NCBI GenBank assembly: GCA_016717145.1
Contig: JADKGD010000037.1
Span: 1-64,000, forward strand
Direction of reading: 5' to 3'
Length of the DNA: 64,000 bases
From: Saprospiraceae bacterium
Lineage (GTDB): Bacteria; Bacteroidota; Bacteroidia; Chitinophagales; Saprospiraceae
Shown here: positions 19,431 through 27,597 of the stretch, piece by piece
Layout: the number at the start of each line of letters is the position of its first letter
Numbering within the stretch: the stretch's first letter is position 1
The notes under the pieces: generated by a model
What the model was told of the DNA's origin: nothing
Database searches by the model: none
What the model saw: the letters and a program-made list of their open reading frames with translations, nothing else
Made by a program: the position numbers and the translations under genes

Positions 19431-21291
19431 CTACTCCTTATTAAAAAAATAGACCTTGCCTTGATCTGTATTTACTCCCACATCTTTACCTCTAGCCCCT
19501 ACGATGATATAGTCACCAGAGATGGATACTGAAAGGCCAAAAGAACTCCCGGCCTCTCCATCAGACGCAACGATGTTTGCCTGCTCTGTCCAGCTTGTAC
19601 CACTTCGAATAAATATATAAGCTTTACCTTGATTAATGCTTACTCCTAAATCTTTACCAAAAGCCCCAACAATAGCATAGTTATTGGAGATGGATACAGA
19701 TTCGCCGAATTTATCATCAGCTGCTCCATCGGACGCCACGATGCTAGCTTGCTGTGTCCAGTTTGTACCACTTCGATGGTAGATGTAGGCCTTTCCCTGA
19801 GTAGTGATTCCTCCTACATTTTTATTACCAGCCCCTACAATGGCATAGTCACCGGAGATGGATACAGAAATGCTAAAATTATCATTATACGCTCCATCGG
19901 ATGCCACGAGGTCGGCCTGCTCAGTCCAGGTTGTTCCACTCCGCTTAAAGATGTAGGCCTTTCCTTGATAGTTATTTGCCCCTACATTTTTGAACATAGC
20001 ACCGATAATGACATAGTAACCAGAGATGGCTACGGAAGACCCGAAAATATCACCTGTCGTTCCATCGGACGCAACGATACTTGCTTGCTCTGTCCAGCTT
20101 GAGCCATTTCGAATAAAGATATAGACTTTACCTTGATTAGGGTTTCCTCCTACATCTTTATATGGAGTCCCCACAATGGCATAGTCACCTGAGATGGATA
20201 CAGACCAGCCAAAACTATCATTTGCACCTCCATCGGCTGTAACGATGCTTGCCTGCTCTGTCCAGCTCGTGCCACTTCGATTAAAGATATAGACTTTACC
20301 TTGATTAGGGTTTCCTCCTACATCTTTAAATGGAGTCCCCACAATAGCATAGTCTCCAGAGATGGATACAGACCTGCCAAAACTATCATCTGTACCTCCA
20401 TCGGCTGCAACGATGCTTGCCTGCTCTGTCCAGCTCGTGCCACTTCGCTTAAAGATATAAACTTTACCTTGATTAGGGTTTCCTCCTACATCTTTAAATG
20501 GAGTCCCCACAATAGCATAGTCACCTGAGATGGATACGGAAGACCCGAAAAGGTCATTGTACGTTCCATCAGTCGCAGTTTTGCTATCGTTTTCTATGAT
20601 GAACTTGTTATTTGCAGTTTTGGTAAAGGAAAGCCACTCTGTTCCATTGTAACCTTCGAAGTCTTGGGTAGTCTGATTCCATCGGATAGTTCCAGCTATT
20701 GGAGCGGTCATGTCATCTCCGAGCTTGAGCTTACCAGCTACATCCATCGTTTGAGATGGTGATAGTGTGTTGATGCCTACCTTTGGATTTGGTACTTCAT
20801 CGCTATAGTGTACAGTAATGATCCAAGTAGTAGCATCTACTCTATTGACCAAGGTATTGCATCCTGCCGTGCCTTCAAAAGAATAAACGTTTTGCTCTCA
20901 TCTGGAAAACTAATTCAGTTCCACCGGGATAAGTACCATTGGCTGTAGTAATGGTTCTGGCATAGGATTGTGTGCCAGGTTCATCCCCTATACCTACGAC
21001 TTCTGTTTCTTCCGTACCAGTATTTTGAAATTTTATCATAGATCGTTGATCAACTTTCCATCCACCTCCCAATGCAGTCATATTATAAGCCACATCTACG
21101 CTTGTAACTGTATAATTATCTCCAGCAGGTAAGATCAATGTAAGCGTCGCAGATGGACCATTGCAGGAATCATCATACAAATCGAAGCTGGTAGGAATAT
21201 CTCCGGTGGTATAGGTCGCAGTGATTGTATTTTGTGCTTGAAGGCCTACAAAAAAGGATAAAAAAGTTAAAAAAGAAATTAAAGGTTTCAT
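19431..21291 (-). CDS. Secreted FG-GAP beta-propeller protein, one frameshift
   Basis: About 620 residues. A signal peptide (SFLTFLSFFVGLQAQ) leads an N-terminal sandwich domain; the frame then breaks near 20885 in a short A-run (GCAAAACG), and the repaired reading is MRAKNVYSFEGTAGC. A linker of a type common in Bacteroidota surface proteins follows (GINTLSPSQTMDVAGKLKLG, TIRWNQTTQDFEGYNG). Residues beyond about 230 form seven FG-GAP-like blades: FG-SVSISGDYAIVG-P-KDVG-NQGKVYIF-RSGTSWTEQASIV. Blades two to four are nearly identical at DNA level, a sign of recent internal duplication. Seven blades fit a closed integrin-like propeller for binding. The gene leads an operon with the adhesin and lies downstream of a truncated LytTR 5' end carrying the shared promoter. 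Confidence 0.85.
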
Positions 21292-21380
21292 ATTGTTTTT
21301 TAATTTTTTAGTTGATTATTCATTCAGGGGTACAAATATTATTTGGCGCTATCCTTTTTATTCGTGTTGACAAGGTATGA

Positions 21381-21501
21381 GTAATATGATACGTCCCGTT
21401 GCTTCGATGGCAGCGTGCAGCGATGGCTCATGACAAAGGATCAGTGTTTCAGTCTCCTTTTGAAGATAAGATTCAGGGTCATACTGTTTTAGTAATTTCA
21501 T
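21381..21501 (-). pseudogene. Truncated LytTR regulator (first 40 codons)
   Basis: Bases 21381-21583 duplicate 13158-13360 at a constant offset of 8,223 bp with no indel and roughly 90% identity. The copy includes the ATG (21501), 40 codons (KLLKQYDPESYLQKETETLI and on to GRIIL) and the whole promoter region, but the DNA-binding domain is missing. Homology stops abruptly at 21381. It sits 90 bp upstream of the FG-GAP gene, so its promoter could drive that operon. Non-functional as a regulator. Confidence 0.85.
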
Positions 21502-21526
21502 TTTATGCGCTATTTTTAAACAGCAC

Positions 21527-21583
21527 CAAAAATAGAGCTTAAGGAGTTGTGAATAAAATTTCGTCTGTCACATGATGATGTGA
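21527..21583 (-). promoter_or_regulatory. Duplicated promoter with palindrome, FG-GAP/adhesin operon
   Basis: A TATTTTTG box at 21527-21534 and TCACATGATGATGTGA at 21568-21583 are 45 bp apart centre to centre on the minus strand. The palindrome and box are identical to those of the LytTR operon, although the bases between have diverged, which suggests selection on the two elements. The spacer 21584-21861 holds no recognisable gene. Confidence 0.7.
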
Positions 21584-21861
21584 GATTTGAGAATCGAATG
21601 ATTAAATATAAGCGGTCGTACGACTTTTAGGCGTGCCACCGCTTTTTTTGATCGATCAGCATAAAGATTGGATTGATTCGAGCAACCGAACACCAAAGAC
21701 AAGAACAACAAGATCAATTGCCAATTTGGAAAAATGGCTTGTGAAAGAAATCTAAATAATGGCACTTTGAGCTAATCGAAACTTAGAGGATCAAAAATCC
21801 AACAGGATGAACTATTTTCAAGTAAAGTGTGTTACGGAAAATATACAAAAAATGATCACTT

Positions 21862-22281
21862 ATGGGAATTTTCAGACAATAAGTACACATATTAAATCCG
21901 AAAGATGTATATTCTGCGGAGGATGGAAAAATGTCCGAAAATGAAATTCGCCAAATGAAGGTGGAGATGATGGTGGATACTAGTGCCTAAATGATTTGTA
22001 TTAATGAAGAATTAAAAAATCAACCAGGCTTGAAAATAAGAGATAGACAAGAAGGCTTACTTGCCAATGGTGATCGGCATCTATTTGATATAGCAGGGCC
22101 AATAGAAATAAGAATCCACAATAGACGTACCATTTCTGAAGCGATAGTTTTACCTGGAAATGTTGAACCATTATTGGGTAGTATACCGCTCGAAGCCATG
22201 GACTTACTGGTAGATCCTAAAATGGGTCAGCTGGTTGTGCCTAAAGATAGACCTTATATAGCACAGACGTTGATATTGTAA
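21862..22281 (+). pseudogene. Clan AA (retropepsin-like) aspartic protease, disrupted
   Basis: The intact C-terminal part (21991-22281) has the family pattern INEELKNQPGLKI, GPIEIRIHNRR, LPGNVEPLLGSIPLEAMDL and VDPKMGQLVV. This resembles the single-domain clan AA protease family seen in archaea and bacteria. In frame upstream is MKVEMMVDTSA, where D-T-S-A is the expected catalytic Asp motif, but it is followed at once by TAA (21988-21990), where Leu would be expected. The first ~30 codons from ATG 21862 also need two indels (NPKDVYSAEDGKMSENEI is in frame; the start is not). With a stop in the active-site loop and no long homopolymer at that point, genuine inactivation is more likely than at other loci. 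It is isolated, with no partner gene. Confidence 0.65.
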
Positions 22282-22493
22282 CTAAGAACGATGAATACTG
22301 GAATAAGGGGACATCGGAATGAAAAAAACTGCAATTAAAATCTTTCAGATCATTCATAGTTCAGTTTATTCTTCGTTCAAATAAATGCTGTGATGGTTAT
22401 AACTACATTTTGACCAATTTGATAGATTTAATGTAACCCTTATTTACACTCTGAAGTAAAATAATGCCACTGGGGTGAATTTGAAACTGTAAA

Positions 22494-22522
22494 ATATGCA
22501 TGCAAATAAATTTGCATGGCCA
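22494..22522 (-). terminator. 3' hairpin of the GCATGCAAAT class
   Basis: TATGCATGCAAATAAATTTGCATGGCCAT contains GCATGCAAAT facing ATTTGCATG around a short loop. It follows the tail-domain stop at 22539 on the minus strand. It is clearly related to the hairpin at 13397-13430. No U-tract. Confidence 0.5.
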
Positions 22523-22538
22523 TTAGGGCCGTATGCAT

Positions 22539-23403
22539 TTATTGCCCATTCAGTGTCAACACTGCGGGAGATAGAATATTGAGAGCTGTATTTTGCTGCA
22601 AAAGCAAAACTCCGTATCTCAGTCCCATTGACTGCATCAATCAATAATATTCACCCCATCAAAAATTAATTGTCCCAAATAGATATAAAAATTGGTTCCC
22701 ATTAATGAAATATTATTGGAGAATGTATTTCCTAAAAATGTGTTTGTACACTGGTCTGAGAATAGTCCACCACCATTATTGGTAGCAGTATTGTTACTTA
22801 CAGTATTATTGGTAAAGGAGCCAGTTCCACTATTCCAGACATAGATGCCGCCGCCGTTATCATAAGCAGTGTTGGTACATATGATATTGTTTATGAGGGT
22901 ATCTGTGCTTCCCTCTGCAAAATATCCGCCGCCATTGTTAGCATTATTGTTACAAATATTATTGCTAGTAATTGTACTGGTACCTCCCAATGTGTATATA
23001 CCTCCACCATTGGAAATAACTACATTATCAGTGATTTGATTGTTGGCAATGGTGTTGTCTCCATACCAAGTAAAAATGCCGCCACCATAGGCCGCCGTAT
23101 TATCTAGCAGATTATTGTTGGTAATGGTATTTTGTCCATAATGGGTGTGAATACCTCCTCCATCACCAGTATAAATGACATTTTCGTCGAAAGAAATGTT
23201 ATGAGCTATCTCGGCATTTCCTCCTGTAATGGTAAAACCATCTATGGTTACTCCAATACCTTCAGTGCTATGTGCGGTTGCAAGTACTACATGGTAAGTA
23301 TTGTCCATGCTATCATCTACTTTACCTATATCTCCACTGAGTATGGTTGTGCCAAGATCTCCCGTAGACCTGTATTATCTTCATATATGGCTACCCTGAT
23401 CAT
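22539..23403 (-). pseudogene. Parallel beta-helix surface protein, 5' end replaced by a regulator fragment
   Basis: The central open piece (23308-22637) encodes a right-handed beta-helix with repeated NNGGGIY-type turns (GDGGGIHTHYGQNTITNN, AAYGGGIFTWYGDNTI, ISNGGGIYTLGGTSTI), like Pmp/pectate-lyase-type outer-surface repeats. It has no signal peptide. The sequence upstream starts at ATG 23403 with IRVAIYEDNTGLRE, which is the beginning of a LuxR-type response regulator (compare KVAIYEDNNGLRE at 31345), then switches frame into GDLGTTILSGDIG of the beta-helix. At the 3' end, after a frame break, it continues as VNGTEIRSFA and LNILSPAVLTLNGQ, the same tail as the GG-repeat proteins, with a stop at 22539. 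The fusion point near 23355 looks like a recombination junction. Confidence 0.7.
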
Positions 23404-23720
23404 TTTGGAATTAATTTAGGGCAAAATTACATTATATTTCTTCACAGAAATAATATACTCGCAAGGTCGCTGACATTATTAGTGGGGTTAATGATTAGAT
23501 TTAAAAACTTTTCAAAACATACCGTTCTCTTAACCCGCCACAGTACTTTGCGGGATGATTCCCAGATGGTTCATACCCGCCTATTTCCCCAAAACACCTG
23601 TTTAGTATTCCAAAAGCTTAAGTTTATCACTGAGGTTAAGGCAATACCAACACATTTGAAAATTGTGACCGACTAAATTTTGAATTATCTTTGACCGTCA
23701 TACTGAGTGTTTGGTACCAA

Positions 23721-23760
23721 AGGGTTAACCTTTCAGGTTAACCCTGTTTTTTGTTTTTTT
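23721..23760 (+). terminator. Strong Rho-independent terminator without a clear gene
   Basis: AGGGTTAACCT at 23721-23731 pairs perfectly with AGGTTAACCCT at 23735-23745 around TTC, followed by a run of T (TGTTTTTTGTTTTTTT). Orientation is plus. No supported plus-strand gene precedes it; a 64-codon open frame at 23482-23676 has no recognisable features. The spacer 23404-23940 otherwise appears empty. A short non-coding transcript is possible. Confidence 0.65.
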
Positions 23761-23940
23761 AAGTCGGTTAGTAGTGTATATTTATATAGGAATAAAAATT
23801 TAGATAGCCCCATGATCATGGGATATTTTGTGGTTTTGACGTTTTTTAATAATGCTTCAAATTTATCCCAATGAATGATATTCTATCCAAGGCTGTGAAT
23901 TTGAAGCTGTGCCCGTATCGTGCAAATAATTTTGCATGGC

Positions 23941-24035
23941 TATTAAATTTCAACACTGCTGGTGAAAGATATTTAAAGTAGTATTTTGTTGCAAAAAGAC
24001 AGTTATTGCATTAATTTTGATAACTGAAGGTATTC
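23941..24035 (-). pseudogene. Orphan C-terminal tail of a surface protein
   Basis: With one frame switch the minus strand reads VIKINAITVFLQQNTTLNI then SPAVLKFN. This matches the terminal cap of the GG-repeat proteins (PPAVLKLNG at 13433) and of the beta-helix remnant (FALLLQQNTALNILSPAVL). A degenerate GTGCAAATAATTTTGCAT hairpin follows at about 23915-23932. Nothing of the protein upstream of the tail survives, because the AbiEii-like gene ends 5 bp away. It is a remnant. Confidence 0.6.
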
Positions 24036-24039
24036 AATT

Positions 24040-24666
24040 TCATACTAAATATGCCCGAACCTTTGCTTGGATAGATTTTTTTACGCTTTCCCAGGTTTGG
24101 CCCTTGAGACTGATCGGGTCTTCGCTGTCGTCTGCATCATCAAAATAAGAGATAGCTTGCGGGACGGTAATGATTAGATTTTGGGTACTATATTTCTGTT
24201 TGTGAAGTTCCACAAAATCCTCGACTGTAAAATGCTCCAGTAATTCGTTGACATCCCAAAAATCCTTCTTTTTCGCCCTGCCGAGGATAGCTTGGACTTT
24301 CATGGCAATGATTTCTTCCGGACTATACATCCTTATGCCTTCTATCTCAAGAATCGGCCTGATGATAGGATGTGGAAATCTTACGATATCAACTTTAACA
24401 TCAGCAATGTAGCAAAATATCCCAAAAAAAGATGGCTTATCTTCCATGACGAAGTCATCACCAAACTCTCTAATTAAAGCAGCTTGAATATTTTTATTAT
24501 CGAATTTTTGATTCGTAAATAAATCTAAATCTACTGAAATACGATGTCCATACATTAACGATAAAGCAGTACCACCTACTAGACTAAAATCAAGTAGCTC
24601 AGGTATAGTCATTAGTTTTTCTAGTATGGAAAAAGCATTGGGTTCAACTGTCTCAAGGTGTAGCAT
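24040..24666 (-). CDS. AbiEii/AbiGii-type nucleotidyltransferase toxin
   Basis: 208 residues. The nucleotidyltransferase core is clear: FSLVGGTALSLMYGHR, then ISVDLDLFT with the D-x-D metal pair, and later VKVDIVRFPHP and YSPEEIIAMKVQAIL followed by RAKKKDFWDVNELL, all typical of the AbiEii (DUF1814) family. AbiEii toxins of type IV-like systems modify nucleic acids or nucleotides (tRNA in studied relatives) and can abort phage infection. It overlaps the upstream small gene by 46 bases, a tight pair. It is flanked by surface-gene debris on one side and a regulator operon on the other. Confidence 0.85.
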   Translation of the reverse strand: MLHLETVEPNAFSILEKLMTIPELLDFSLVGGTALSLMYGHRISVDLDLFTNQKFDNKNIQAALIREFGDDFVMEDKPSFFGIFCYIADVKVDIVRFPHPIIRPILEIEGIRMYSPEEIIAMKVQAILGRAKKKDFWDVNELLEHFTVEDFVELHKQKYSTQNLIITVPQAISYFDDADDSEDPISLKGQTWESVKKSIQAKVRAYLV

Positions 24667-24938
24667 CTGAAATCTTTTACAGGTCTGTCAATAACGGCAC
24701 TAGCAAGGTATATTCTAGTTAATGGCAAAAATTTTGCATTTAGTAAGACTTCTCTTACTTTATCATCACCGTAATACCGCCTGCAATTTCGAATATCGGG
24801 TACATCTCCCCGCTCAAACACTCGTTCGATCACAAAATTGGCCTTAGCGTCATAATCGATATTCTCAAAATTGACATCCCAAAATATCCTCTTGTGGAGG
24901 ATAGGTTTTTCTTTGATTTGTTCTGACAAGGTATCCAT
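24621..24938 (-). CDS. Partner (antitoxin-like) protein of the AbiEii toxin, DUF6922-like
   Basis: 105 residues. The segment KRIFWDVNFENIDYDAKANFVIERVFERGD followed by RYYGDDKVREVLLNA is typical of the small proteins that precede AbiEii nucleotidyltransferases in Bacteroidota (DUF6922-type). It lacks the winged-helix of classical AbiEi. Its 3' end overlaps the toxin start, which implies translational coupling. An antitoxin role follows from position only. Confidence 0.75.
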   Translation of the reverse strand: MDTLSEQIKEKPILHKRIFWDVNFENIDYDAKANFVIERVFERGDVPDIRNCRRYYGDDKVREVLLNAKFLPLTRIYLASAVIDRPVKDFRCYTLRQLNPMLFPY

Positions 24939-25091
24939 ATGGTTACGTTTAATACAAAGATAAGTATAAATTAGTGACCAAAGTTAGAAGCTAGAATTTA
25001 GAAATGAGAAAGAAAACAAGAAAACACACAAAATCAGAAGTTTGGTAATTCCCGCATTCATTCCCTCCTCCATGCTCGCATTCATTCAGCC

Positions 25092-27566
25092 CTACATCTT
25101 TATTAATTTGACAGTCTTGTTTAATGTCCTACTTGAGCAATGCAGAAAATAAATCCCATTTGGCCAATCTGATGCATCATAGATAATAGTACCATCACCT
25201 TGAACTTGATTTTCAAGATGAGCGGCTATCAGCCTTCCACTGATATCATAGGCATGGATAACCTTATTCTGTTCTAAGCCACTCATTATCAGCCAACCTT
25301 GTTGAGAAATAAATCCTGAAATGGTATTTTCTTTAAAATTATAAGTGCCGGTTGTTTTTTTGCCACCCAGATATCTTTTATAAATGCCGCAACCATAGGT
25401 GGAGATCACTGCATATACTGAATCATTGATCACCTGATAATCCATATCTGATATCAACGCTCCTCTGATAATGCCATCATCCCAAGCAAACCAATCTTTT
25501 CCGCCATTCTCTGTTCTAAATATCCCGTAACCATCTGTACCTAAGATGATTGTATTTTCATCGTGAGGATGTACAAGCATGCAAGTGTAGGGAAGTTTTT
25601 CGAGATTTCCACTTATGTTTTTCCATTCCAGGGTATCGAGATGGGTTTTAAAAATATATTCGTCATAGTGATTACCTCTACCAACCATCATCGCAAAGAC
25701 AGCTTTAGGATTATCGGGAGTTATGTATATTTTTGGGTAAGTAAAATCATCCCACCTATCAACGACCCTAAGGATAGGAAGACCATAAGATATTGGATCT
25801 ATTTCGCCTTTGAAAAAATCAACAAGTAATATTGCACCGAACTCATCATTATCAGATGAAATGATAAACCTTGGGATGGGTTCATGCGTAAATTCCATAG
25901 ATTTAATACCTGAAAAAGCATTAAATGAAGGAAGGTTATATTCATACCATAGGTCTCCTTTAAATATCGAATAATACAGTTCCTTGTGTGCCTGTGTGGC
26001 TATTATATTGATATCACCAATTTTAGATGTTCGTAATAAACGGTTCCATTCTGTTGAGGGGCCTATACCGGCGATTGTACTAAACCATCCATCGAGTTGA
26101 GTTGGTGATTTTCTGACATTATGAAAATTAAGTGATCCACCAAAATAACCAAGTGACGCATAATAGATATTTTCGTCAATCGGATCTAGTGCCACATCAC
26201 CTCCATCACCAAGATAAAAATACCATTGTGGATCATTGCCCACTTTATAAATGAGTCCATTGTCCTGGGTGCCACCTATCAGGATATTGTTATTCTTTTT
26301 GCCACCTTCGATAGAGACAAACTGAAGCGTTGGTATCTTTGTAAGTTCAAATTTTAGATCTAAAATATTATCAAATCTGGTATATGTCACGCCTCCATCT
26401 GTCCCAAAATAAATAGTAGATCCATCAGTCGACCACTCGCCGGCATGATAATCCACATGAGAACCCGATGTGGGTCCATTAAACGTAAAGCCGTCATCAC
26501 AAATCGCATACCAAAAAGCACCTATCGCCACATGATCTGGATTAGTGGGGCTGACTGATATGTAACCGGAATGCGGAGCTAAGGCGTTGCCAATGCCAGC
26601 TTCATTGCCATTGGCGTCCAGGATGATACATCTCGTCCATGAATTACCGCCATTTATAGTTTTATAAATACTTTCTTCTGGATTATTAGTATTGACATAC
26701 ATGGCATACACAATTTTTGGATTACTTTCACTGATGGCTAATTTGATCTTACCCCGTGAATAAGAAGGCAAACCATGTTGAATACTCAATTTTTGCCAAT
26801 TTTGCCCACCATTGTACGTTCTATACACACAATCTCCAAATTGACCAATGAACGCTGTATCCGGTTGGGTAGGATGTACTGCCAGTCCTGTGATATTTAG
26901 CCGTTTGGTGGCGGACCAGGTAAGCCCATCATTTTTAGAGTAGTACGCATCCTCTCCTGTAGCCCATACCCTTCCCCTTACTTTGCTGAATTTCAACTCA
27001 TGATATGAAAAAGACTGTGACGGCATGGGTATATTTTGCCAATTGACACCTCCATCAGTCGTACGCCACATACCAGTTCCGACTTTATAGGACGGTTCAC
27101 CTGTGGCATACAAGATTAGATTTTCATCAAAAGGCGATGTGTCCATTGCGCCTGACCAAGGCGAAGATACTTTGCCGCCTGAAATATTTTTTAGTGAAGA
27201 TTGTCCCATTTTTTTTCTGTATTCCCATATACCACCACTTCCGCTGCCGATACGTATGAGGCTATCATGCACATAGTCGATACTCCTAACCCTACCTGAG
27301 ACATAGAAGTCGATGCCTTGTGAAGATTTTATTTCAGTAGGCCCAAGAGACGACCAACCCTCATCAGCATTTTTGAAAGTATTGATTTGATCTCTGTTTT
27401 GCCAGTAATCACGTTGATGAATTGGATCAAAATCGTCACTAACAGGATTTAACTTAAGGATTTTTTCCTTATGTGAATGACCTTCTTTTGTTGGTTCGGA
27501 GATATTTTGTAAATATCCCGATAGTGGACATCCAACTAACATGATAAAAATAAATATGTATTTCAT
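25092..27566 (-). CDS. BNR/sortilin-like propeller protein with T9SS sorting domain
   Basis: 824 residues from ATG 27566 (signal peptide YIFIFIMLVGCPLSGYLQ; an in-frame start 66 bases upstream would overlap the kinase gene). Repeated Asp-box-like motifs (TTDGGVNWQN, SKNDGLTWSA, TYNGGQNWQKL, TINGGNSWTR, TENGGKDWFAW) mark a beta-propeller of the sortilin/BNR type. There is no sign of a glycosidase catalytic set. The C-terminus is a T9SS type A sorting domain (IHAYDISGRLIA, WPNGIYFLHC, KTVKLIKM). It is the third gene of the regulator-kinase-cargo operon, 31 bp after the kinase, so the two-component system may control or sense a process using this protein. Confidence 0.9.
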   Translation of the reverse strand: MKYIFIFIMLVGCPLSGYLQNISEPTKEGHSHKEKILKLNPVSDDFDPIHQRDYWQNRDQINTFKNADEGWSSLGPTEIKSSQGIDFYVSGRVRSIDYVHDSLIRIGSGSGGIWEYRKKMGQSSLKNISGGKVSSPWSGAMDTSPFDENLILYATGEPSYKVGTGMWRTTDGGVNWQNIPMPSQSFSYHELKFSKVRGRVWATGEDAYYSKNDGLTWSATKRLNITGLAVHPTQPDTAFIGQFGDCVYRTYNGGQNWQKLSIQHGLPSYSRGKIKLAISESNPKIVYAMYVNTNNPEESIYKTINGGNSWTRCIILDANGNEAGIGNALAPHSGYISVSPTNPDHVAIGAFWYAICDDGFTFNGPTSGSHVDYHAGEWSTDGSTIYFGTDGGVTYTRFDNILDLKFELTKIPTLQFVSIEGGKKNNNILIGGTQDNGLIYKVGNDPQWYFYLGDGGDVALDPIDENIYYASLGYFGGSLNFHNVRKSPTQLDGWFSTIAGIGPSTEWNRLLRTSKIGDINIIATQAHKELYYSIFKGDLWYEYNLPSFNAFSGIKSMEFTHEPIPRFIISSDNDEFGAILLVDFFKGEIDPISYGLPILRVVDRWDDFTYPKIYITPDNPKAVFAMMVGRGNHYDEYIFKTHLDTLEWKNISGNLEKLPYTCMLVHPHDENTIILGTDGYGIFRTENGGKDWFAWDDGIIRGALISDMDYQVINDSVYAVISTYGCGIYKRYLGGKKTTGTYNFKENTISGFISQQGWLIMSGLEQNKVIHAYDISGRLIAAHLENQVQGDGTIIYDASDWPNGIYFLHCSSRTLNKTVKLIKM

Positions 27567-27597
27567 AGATAGGTTTTTAGAATGAAATAAAAAATTG

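Noticed and set aside
21568..21765. Minus-strand 65-codon open frame with a hydrophobic stretch
   Set aside because: It ends inside the duplicated promoter palindrome and shows no homology or partner; likely chance.
23482..23676. 64-codon plus-strand open frame before the terminator at 23721
   Set aside because: No family features, signal peptide or convincing start region; the only support is the downstream terminator.
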